Assembly (NCBI RefSeq): GCF_005780185.1
Contig: NZ_VBUI01000017.1
Coordinates: 41,387-105,386 of the forward strand
Source of the DNA: Halomonas urmiana
Lineage (GTDB): Bacteria > Pseudomonadota > Gammaproteobacteria > Pseudomonadales > Halomonadaceae
Reading direction: 5' to 3'
DNA: 64,000 nt
In this document: positions 57,969 to 64,000 of the stretch, piece after piece
How the letters are laid out: every line of letters starts with the position of its first letter
How positions within the stretch are numbered: the stretch's first letter is position 1
Notes under the pieces: model-generated
Seen by the model: only the letters and a program-made list of their open reading frames with translations
What the model was told of the DNA's origin: nothing
Database searches by the model: none
Position numbers and translations under genes: made by a program

Positions 57969-59819
57969 TTAAATCCAGAGCTTCTTGATGGGCTTGCCGC
58001 CGTAGCACAGGTTGACCATCGCACGGGTCACCATCAGGGCGGTGAACAGCGAGGTCAGGATGCCCAGCGAGAGCGTCACGGCGAAGCCCTTGACCGGCCC
58101 GGTGCCGATCGAGAACAGGATCAGCGCCACCAGCAGGGTGGTGATGTTGGCATCGACGATCGAGGTGAAGGCGCGCTGGTAGCCGGCATGGATCGCCTGC
58201 TGCACCGAGAGCCCCGTGCGCAGCTCCTCGCGGATGCGCTCGAAGATCAGCACGTTGGCGTCCACCGCCATGCCCAGCGTCAGCACGATGCCGGCGATGC
58301 CGGGCAGCGTCAGTGTAGCCCCGAGCAGCGACATGGCGGCCACCAGCAGGGTCAGGTTGAGCGCCAGGGCGACGTTGGCGAACACCCCGAAGACCTTGTA
58401 GCGCGCCAGCATGAACAGCACCACCAGCAGCAGGCCGATCTGCACCGAGAGCACGCCGCGCTCGATGTTCTCGGCGCCGAGGCTCGGCCCGATGGTGCGC
58501 TCCTGGGCGAAGTAGATCGGCGCGGCCAGCGAACCGGAGCGCAGCAGCAGCGCCAGCTCGGCCGCCTCGGTGGGCGAGTCGAGCCCGGTGATGCGGAAGC
58601 TGTTGCCCAGCGCGCTCTGGATGGTGGCCAGGCTGATGATGCCGCGCTCGGTGTAGGGCGTGCGCTCGACGACCTCCTCGCCGTCGACCATGCGGGTGGT
58701 CTCGCGGGTCTTGTGCTCGATAAACAGCACCGCCATGTTGCGGCCGATGTTGGTGCGGGTAGCGCGGTTCATCAGCGTGCCGCCGGTGCCGTCCAGGTCG
58801 ATGTTGACCTGCGGGCGGCCGTTCTCGTCGAAGCTGTGATTGGCGTTGGAGACGCTGTCGCCGGTGATGATCACGTCGCGCATCAGGTCGGCGCGGCGGC
58901 CTTCGCTGTTGCGGAACGGGAAGGACTCGGTCTCATTGTCCGGGGTGTCCGGGCGCGCCTCGAGGCGGAACTCGAGGTTGGCGGTGGCGCCGACGATGCG
59001 CTTGGCGGCCACGGTGTCCTGGACGCCGGGTAGCTCCACCACGATGCGATCCGGCCCCTGGCGCTGCACCAGCGGTTCGGCCACGCCCAGCTCGTTCACC
59101 CGGTTGCGCAGGGTGGTGAGGTTCTGGTTGATGGCGTAGTCCTGGAGCTCGTCCACGGCCTGGTTGGTCATGGTCATCACCAGCCGCGCGCCGCGATCGT
59201 CCCCCTCGCTCTGGTAGGTAAACTCGGGGAATTCCCGGCCGATAAGACGGCGTGCCTCGTCGCGATCCTCGGCGTTGGCGAAGACCATGGAGACGGTGCG
59301 GCCGTCGATCTGGGTGTCGCGGTAGCGGATCCGCTCCTCGCGCAGCTGCTCGCGCATGGCGCTGGCGTTGACCTCGAGGCGCTGCTCCAGGGCGGCGTCC
59401 ATGTCGACCTCGAGCAGGAAGTGCACGCCGCCGCGCAGGTCGAGGCCCAGGGTCATGGGCGAGGCGGAGAGCGACTGCAGCCATTCGGGGGTTGATTCGG
59501 CCAGGTTCAAGGCGACCACGTAGTCGCTGCCGAGCATCTCGGCGATGCGGTCGCGGGCCTTGATCTGGTCGTCGGCGTTGTCGAGGCGGATCAGCACGCG
59601 GTTGGCGTCGCGCTCGGCCTCGGTGATCTCGATGCCGGCTTCGCCGAGGTCGTCGCGGATGCGCTCGAGCTGGCGCTCATCGATGGTGGCGTCGCCCCGC
59701 TCGCTGCTGATCTGGACTGCCGGATCCTCGGGGAAGAGGTTGGGAAGGGAGTAGACCAGGCCGGCGAGGAGGACGATGAGTATCAGCAGATACTTCCACA
59801 GGGGGTAACGGTTGAGCAT
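57969..59819 (-). CDS. secD: Protein translocase subunit SecD
   Basis: A 616-residue partner of SecF. The N-terminal helix (WKYLLILIVLLAGLVYSLPNL) is followed by periplasmic domains with GLDLRGGVHFLLEV and the VELPGVQD motif, then five helices with VDANVLIFERIREE, the RND-type signature. The gene starts with an ATG at 59819, 159 bp downstream of yajC. The yajC-secD-secF order is standard. Confidence 0.98.
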   Translation of the reverse strand: MLNRYPLWKYLLILIVLLAGLVYSLPNLFPEDPAVQISSERGDATIDERQLERIRDDLGEAGIEITEAERDANRVLIRLDNADDQIKARDRIAEMLGSDYVVALNLAESTPEWLQSLSASPMTLGLDLRGGVHFLLEVDMDAALEQRLEVNASAMREQLREERIRYRDTQIDGRTVSMVFANAEDRDEARRLIGREFPEFTYQSEGDDRGARLVMTMTNQAVDELQDYAINQNLTTLRNRVNELGVAEPLVQRQGPDRIVVELPGVQDTVAAKRIVGATANLEFRLEARPDTPDNETESFPFRNSEGRRADLMRDVIITGDSVSNANHSFDENGRPQVNIDLDGTGGTLMNRATRTNIGRNMAVLFIEHKTRETTRMVDGEEVVERTPYTERGIISLATIQSALGNSFRITGLDSPTEAAELALLLRSGSLAAPIYFAQERTIGPSLGAENIERGVLSVQIGLLLVVLFMLARYKVFGVFANVALALNLTLLVAAMSLLGATLTLPGIAGIVLTLGMAVDANVLIFERIREELRTGLSVQQAIHAGYQRAFTSIVDANITTLLVALILFSIGTGPVKGFAVTLSLGILTSLFTALMVTRAMVNLCYGGKPIKKLWI

Positions 59820-59978
59820 GGGGGCCCTGTCCTCAGGTTGCGGACGTTGGAGGCTGACAAGGCGGACCAGGCGGGCAATGAAGGAGGGAGCCGGTCGCGC
59901 GGCTCCTGCCGCACCGGCCGCAGGGCGGCCCCCGCCGCGGCCCAGGGTGGCCGGCGACGGGGGCGAAGGGCGCCCGGG

Positions 59979-60314
59979 TCAGATGGACTTGATGGTGCCC
60001 TTGGGCAGGACGGAGGCCACGGCGTTCTTCTGCACGTTGACCTCGGTGCCGTCGGCGATTTCCATGCTCAGGAACTCGCTGTCGTCGCTCACCTTGGTGA
60101 TGCGGCCCAGCATGCCGCCGCCGATGACGATCTCGTCACCCTTGGCGAGATTGCCGATCAGCTGCTTGTGCTGCTTGGCGCGCTTGGCCTGGGGGCGCCA
60201 CAGCAGGAAGTAGAAGATGGCCACGAAGCCGACCAGCATGACGATCTGGGCGATGCCACCACCGGCCGCGCCGGCATCCTGAGCCATGGCCGGGGAAATG
60301 AAGAAGTCCAGCAT
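59979..60314 (-). CDS. yajC: Preprotein translocase subunit YajC
   Basis: A 111-residue inner-membrane protein with one helix (residues ~20-40, IVMLVGFVAIFYFLLWRPQAKR) and a small cytoplasmic domain (LAKGDEIVIGGGMLGRITKV). YajC associates with SecDF and AcrB. The ATG at 60314 (MLDFFISPAMAQ) is chosen over a non-homologous 50-codon extension; AGGAG lies about ten bases upstream. Confidence 0.96.
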   Translation of the reverse strand: MLDFFISPAMAQDAGAAGGGIAQIVMLVGFVAIFYFLLWRPQAKRAKQHKQLIGNLAKGDEIVIGGGMLGRITKVSDDSEFLSMEIADGTEVNVQKNAVASVLPKGTIKSI

Positions 60315-60350
60315 GTATGACGATCTCCTGGGTGATGTATAGAGGTATGG

Positions 60351-60375
60351 ATGGCCGGCCCGGCGGGCCGGCCAT
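60351..60375 (-). terminator. Hairpin between tgt and yajC
   Basis: A perfect 11-bp stem (60351-60361 with 60365-60375, GGGCCGGCCAT) with a 3-nt loop right after the tgt stop. Only ATACCTCTATAC follows on the minus strand, so it may attenuate rather than stop transcription. Confidence 0.45.
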
Positions 60376-60378
60376 GGG

Positions 60379-61602
<1,224 letters not shown>

Positions 61603-62670
61603 TCAGCGCGCGCGCTCCAGGAACATGGCGTCGCCGTAGCTGAAGAAGGCATAGCCCTCGGCCACCGCCTCCCGGTAGGCCGCCATCGTCGTGTCATAGC
61701 CGGCGAAGGACGACACCAGCATCAGCAGGGTCGACTCCGGCAGGTGGAAGTTGGTCACCAGGGCATCGACCACCCGCCATTCATAGCCCGGGTAGATGAA
61801 GATGTCGGTCTCGCCGCGGTAGGGGGCGATCTCGTCCCCCTGGTTACGGTCACCGGCACTCTTCAGGCAGGCGCTCTCTCTGGCCGCACTTTCCAGGCAG
61901 CGCACGCTGGTGGTGCCCACCGCGATCACCCGGCGACCCGCGGCCCGGGCGCGGCGCACCTGCTCGCAGGCCGTCTCGTCCACCTCGATCCACTCGCTGT
62001 GCATCTGGTGCTCGCGGATGTCGTCGGCGCGCACCGGCTGGAAGGTGCCGGCACCGACGTGCAGGGTGACGTAGGCGCTCTCCACGCCCTTCTCGGCCAG
62101 CCGCTCGAGCAGCGGCTCGTCGAAGTGCAGCCCGGCGGTGGGCGCGGCCACCGCGCCGTCGCGGCGCGCGTAGACGGTCTGGTAGCGCTCGCGGTCGGCC
62201 AGCTCGTCCTCGCGGGTGATGTAGGGCGGCAGCGGCATGTGGCCGTGGGCCTCGAGCAGCGCGATCAGCGGCGTCTCGCCGAGAAAGCGCAGCTCGAACA
62301 GCGCGTCCTGGCGGCCCTCCACCACGGCGCGGATATCGCCCTCGAAGAGGATCTCGGTGCCGGGCTTCGGCGACTTGCTCGAGCGCAGGTGAGCGAGGCC
62401 GCGGTGAGCGTCCAGCGGGCGCTCGAGCAGCATCTCCACCTTGCCGCCGCTGGCCTTGTGACCGTGCAGGCGGGCGGGAATCACCCGGGTGTCGTTGAAG
62501 ACCAGCAGGTCGCCGGGTTCGAGCAGCTCGACCAGGTCGGGGAAGCGGCGGTGGGCCAGCTGGCCGCTCGCGCCATCGACGCACAGCAGGCGGCAATCGC
62601 TGCGCTGTTCGGAGGGGTAGCGCGCGATCAGCGCCTCGGGGAGCTCGTAGTGGAAGTCGGCACGCTGCAT
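61603..62670 (-). CDS. queA: S-adenosylmethionine:tRNA ribosyltransferase-isomerase
   Basis: A 355-residue enzyme that turns preQ1 in tRNA into epoxyqueuosine by moving ribosyl from SAM. Typical segments are [10 protein letters not shown] near the start, [26 protein letters not shown] and [10 protein letters not shown], ending [10 protein letters not shown]. It lies 105 bp upstream of tgt, so the pair forms the queuosine unit in front of yajC-secDF. Confidence 0.97.
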   Translation of the reverse strand: MQRADFHYELPEALIARYPSEQRSDCRLLCVDGASGQLAHRRFPDLVELLEPGDLLVFNDTRVIPARLHGHKASGGKVEMLLERPLDAHRGLAHLRSSKSPKPGTEILFEGDIRAVVEGRQDALFELRFLGETPLIALLEAHGHMPLPPYITREDELADRERYQTVYARRDGAVAAPTAGLHFDEPLLERLAEKGVESAYVTLHVGAGTFQPVRADDIREHQMHSEWIEVDETACEQVRRARAAGRRVIAVGTTSVRCLESAARESACLKSAGDRNQGDEIAPYRGETDIFIYPGYEWRVVDALVTNFHLPESTLLMLVSSFAGYDTTMAAYREAVAEGYAFFSYGDAMFLERAR

Positions 62671-62771
62671 GAGACGTTTCGGTCCGGAAGAGGGGCGTCG
62701 TGGGCGGCTCGCGATGAGCCGCGCAAAGCCGGCTAGGATACCGTCTCGGCGCGATGAAGTCAGCCGGCCGA

Positions 62772-62799
62772 TTGACCTGCCCCGGCGCCCACGTATAAT
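62772..62799 (+). promoter_or_regulatory. tRNA-Leu promoter
   Basis: TTGACC (62772-62777) and TATAAT (62794-62799) are 16 bp apart, and the tRNA begins 13 bp after the -10. The -10 is perfect and the -35 matches five of six, as expected for a stable-RNA promoter. Confidence 0.85.
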
Positions 62800-62811
62800 G
62801 CCTTACGCGTT

Positions 62812-62898
62812 GCCGGCGTGGCGGAATTGGTAGACGCAGCGGATTCAAAATCCGCCGGGTGAAAGCCCTTGTCGGTTCGAGTCCGACCGCCGGTACCA
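62812..62898 (+). tRNA. tRNA-Leu (anticodon CAA)
   Basis: An 87-nt class II tRNA. The acceptor arms GCCGGCG and CGCCGGT pair with a G.U at the first position, followed by discriminator A and an encoded CCA (62896-62898). The D-arm is GGCGGAATTGGTAGACGC, the anticodon arm GCGGA-TTCAAAA-TCCGC places CAA at 34-36, the variable arm GGGTGAAAGCCC is long, and the T-arm holds GGTTCGAGTCC. It reads UUG codons. AT-rich DNA begins immediately downstream. Confidence 0.97.
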
Positions 62899-63199
62899 GC
62901 ATAAAATCAAGCAGTTGCATGTGATACCCCTCCCTGAAGCACCCCTCCCCGTTTCACGAAAATAACCGTACTATCAGCAAGCGCGTGTAAGCTTTTGTCT
63001 TCAGAAGGCATCAACAATTCGCTCGACAAGCGATATTGATTCCCACTCCCATATCTGGTTTTCCTGTAAAAGCAACAGCTTTTTTACGGCTTGAGTGGCC
63101 ACTGAGAAATTCCTCACTCTATTTTTAGATTCACTAATTCAGAATATTTTGTACAGCTCGGGGGTAGGCCACGGCAGGCGCGAGCTTTAGGGTGAGAGC
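62899..63199. other. AT-rich gene-poor start of a putative island
   Basis: 301 bp between the tRNA and the first small ORF. Composition changes sharply from GC-rich host DNA. No clear tRNA terminator is seen. No repeat of the tRNA 3' end is visible within the window. The only coding trace is a minus-strand fragment at 63001-63117. Confidence 0.6.
63001..63117 (-). pseudogene. Possible remnant of a foreign gene
   Basis: On the minus strand a frame that is open from about 63138 reads SESKNRVRNFSV...VKKLLLLQENQIWEWE...ERIVDAF and stops at 63001. A GTG at 63117 gives 38 residues. The amphipathic, protein-like composition suggests the C-terminal end of a lost gene, but I recognise no family and there is no ribosome binding site. 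It could be chance. Confidence 0.3.
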
Positions 63200-63325
63200 A
63201 TGACTTGCAGGAATACGCTCATCAAACCTCAAGAAATGAAATTTGGTGGTGACCCTGGTTGCGGCGATATTCGGATTGGGGGGTATGAATATTCTGGTGC
63301 ATTATCTGGTCTGCATGTTGTCTAA
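63200..63325 (+). CDS. Small ORF, 41 residues, unknown
   Basis: ATG at 63200 with AGGGTGAG seven bases upstream. The product begins MTCRNTLIKPQE and is rich in glycine and aromatic residues (FGGDPGCGDIRIGGYEYSG), ending LSGLHVV. I recognise no family. Support comes from the ribosome binding site and plausible composition. It is too short for certainty. Confidence 0.4.
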   Translation: MTCRNTLIKPQEMKFGGDPGCGDIRIGGYEYSGALSGLHVV

Positions 63326-63399
63326 TGGGTGCGGGTTTTTGATGTTCTGCTGGCTTTTAATGTTGTTGTTTAATTCTTTCTTTCTATGTGGGGTGGGTC

Positions 63400-63606
63400 G
63401 TGGAGAATTTGACATTAGAGTGGTGGCTTAACTGCTTGAAAGCGCCGGCTTTGACTGTTTTTGGTTTGTTTGTGCTGGCAAGACAGTTAAGGTTGTATTT
63501 GCTTAAAGATGTAGTATCAAACAAGCTCAATGAAATAGAAAGAAGAAAAAAGATGTCTTGGAATATTGCCAATCCGCACAGGAGGCAATACTCAAAACAA
63601 GAATGA
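63400..63606 (+). CDS. Small membrane-anchored protein, cassette ORF 1
   Basis: A 68-residue product from GTG at 63400, or 72 residues from GTG at 63388, with a G-rich stretch upstream. One hydrophobic helix (APALTVFGLFVLARQL) is followed by a charged helix (NKLNEIERRKK). In frame it then ends after a less helix-like tail (SWNIANPHRRQYSKQE). At 63546-63552 the sequence A AAA AAG lies exactly in frame for a -1 slip into ORF 2. The TGA at 63604-63606 overlaps an ATG of ORF 2. No family is recognised. Codon usage is AT-rich, unlike the host genes. Confidence 0.45.
   Translation: MENLTLEWWLNCLKAPALTVFGLFVLARQLRLYLLKDVVSNKLNEIERRKKMSWNIANPHRRQYSKQE
63546..63590 (+). other. Candidate -1 frameshift signal
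   Basis: The heptamer A AAA AAG (63546-63552) is read AAA-AAG in ORF 1, the arrangement of the dnaX slippery site. Eleven bases downstream a 7-bp stem (63564-63570 with 63584-63590, TATTGCC/GGCAATA) has a 13-nt loop. A -1 slip continues as DVLEYCQSAQEAILKTRMMES and on through ORF 2, giving about 116-120 residues with one transmembrane helix and a long helix. The spacer is longer than in dnaX and no strong upstream Shine-Dalgarno stimulator is seen. Confidence 0.35.
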
Positions 63607-63749
63607 TGGAGTCGATAAGCAAAGTTTCAAGTGATTCTATAAAGTCGATCAATGAGATTTTTCTTGAGGTTGAAAAGAAAGGTTTTTTTGCAGATCGTGG
63701 TGTGGCTACTATGGCGCACCTCTCGGCTAGGATTTTTTTGGCCATATGA
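63603..63749 (+). CDS. Small helical protein, cassette ORF 2
   Basis: A 48-residue product from the ATG at 63603, which overlaps the ORF 1 stop (ATGA). Its frame is open back to 63534. The sequence (SISKVSSDSIKSINEIFLEVEKKG) looks like a coiled-coil or amphipathic helix. AGGAGG at 63580-63585 is 17 bases upstream, too far for a normal start, so translation may depend on coupling or on a frameshift from ORF 1. It ends overlapping ORF 3. Confidence 0.4.
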   Translation: MMESISKVSSDSIKSINEIFLEVEKKGFFADRGVATMAHLSARIFLAI

Positions 63750-63928
63750 CCGAAGAGTCTGTTGAGACAAAAAAAGGGGATGATTCATTTATCAGGGGTA
63801 TGACAACAGGAACACTGTATATTGCGGCTTACAATACTCTTGCGCTGATTGAGTCTTACGCAGAAAGATCGATTGAAATGCCTAATAGCATTACTTTGTC
63901 TAAGGAAAAGAGGCTGCCTTTTACCTGA
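63746..63928 (+). CDS. Small protein, cassette ORF 3
   Basis: A 60-residue product whose ATG overlaps the ORF 2 stop by four bases. It starts MTEESVETKKGDD, has a central moderately hydrophobic helix (GTLYIAAYNTLALIESYAE) and ends KEKRLPFT. I recognise no family. The chain of ATGA overlaps suggests an operon. The stop lies just before a change in base composition at about 63930, so the gene may have been cut short by an insertion. Confidence 0.4.
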   Translation: MTEESVETKKGDDSFIRGMTTGTLYIAAYNTLALIESYAERSIEMPNSITLSKEKRLPFT

Positions 63929-63936
63929 ATCCGTGA

Positions 63937-64000
63937 GACTGGCCCCCTGAAGCGCTTCTAACCCACTGACCTGCATGGCAATATAGCGGATATCGCCATT
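63937..64000. mobile_element. Possible end of an insertion sequence
   Basis: From about 63937 the sequence TGAGACTGGCCCCCTGAAG resembles terminal inverted repeats of some insertion sequences, and composition becomes less AT-rich. On the minus strand an open frame enters from the right edge and stops at TAG around 63949-63951. The element itself would lie outside the window, so this is only suggestive. Confidence 0.3.

Noticed and set aside
62870..62898. Search for a second copy of the tRNA-Leu 3' end (attachment-site repeat)
   Set aside because: No copy is visible between 62899 and 64000; if one exists it lies beyond the window.
63243..63431. Hydrophobic 62-codon frame starting at a TTG
   Set aside because: No ribosome binding site, and it overlaps both the 41-residue ORF and cassette ORF 1 in other frames. 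A shorter ATG version (63342-63431) is hydrophobic by T-rich composition and not convincing.
63785..63976. 63-codon minus-strand frame opposite cassette ORF 3
   Set aside because: It lies antisense to ORF 3, which has the better context (ATGA coupling), and it crosses the composition break at about 63930.

Overview
The window reads as a chromosomal segment of a high-GC gammaproteobacterium, most likely Halomonadaceae (Halomonas or a close relative). This is an inference. It rests on protein similarity I recognise, on acidic proteins, and on gene orders shared with pseudomonads: def-fmt-rsmB-trkA beside a TsaP-like LysM gene, dprA-tsaC-hemF-aroE, ndk-rlmN-pilF-rodZ-ispG-hisS-yfgM-bamB-der, iscR-cysE-trmJ-suhB, trpI/trpBA and queA-tgt-yajC-secD-secF. 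Almost all of the first 62.9 kb is tightly packed housekeeping DNA. The last 1.1 kb is different.

Layout. 1-6.4 kb: the 3' end of metE, then a mixed set (MliC/COG3650 lipoprotein, azoR, YdjM-like membrane protein, tag, DUF411 protein, gloA, DoxX protein, META lipoprotein). 6.4-15.5 kb: valS-holC, ilvE and pepA on the minus strand, divergent from lptF-lptG-RDD. 15.5-23.8 kb: bfd-bfr iron storage, tcdA-truC, a peroxiredoxin, aceK, a SpoIIAA-like protein, a sirtuin, a DTW-domain tRNA enzyme and a small cytochrome c. 24-31.6 kb: TraB-family protein, trkH-trkA potassium uptake, dodecin, rsmB-fmt-def. 31.8-36.4 kb: TsaP-like LysM protein, dprA, tsaC, hemF, aroE. 36.5-39.2 kb: small envelope and ATPase genes. 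39.4-48.7 kb: a long minus-strand run from ndk through rlmN, pilF, rodZ, ispG, hisS, yfgM and bamB to der. 48.9-53.7 kb: a reduced isc cluster (iscR-iscS-iscA), cysE, trmJ and divergent suhB. 53.9-57 kb: trpI and trpBA. 57-62.7 kb: secF, secD, yajC, tgt and queA. 62.8 kb: a tRNA-Leu(CAA) gene with its own strong promoter.

Downstream of the tRNA the DNA turns AT-rich. It holds a possible minus-strand gene remnant, a 41-residue ORF, and three small ORFs chained by ATGA stop/start overlaps. It ends at a possible insertion-sequence boundary. This looks like a foreign island at a tRNA 3' end.

Two items deserve most attention. First, the suhB orthologue has lost most of the metal-binding acidic residues of the inositol-monophosphatase active site, although the rest of the fold and its genomic position are conserved. 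Second, the AT-rich cassette carries an A AAA AAG heptamer in the exact frame for a -1 shift into the next ORF, with a 7-bp stem-loop downstream. Also notable are an isc cluster with no iscU, hscBA or fdx, whose IscS lacks the usual C-terminal IscU-docking tail, and a sirtuin without zinc-finger cysteines.
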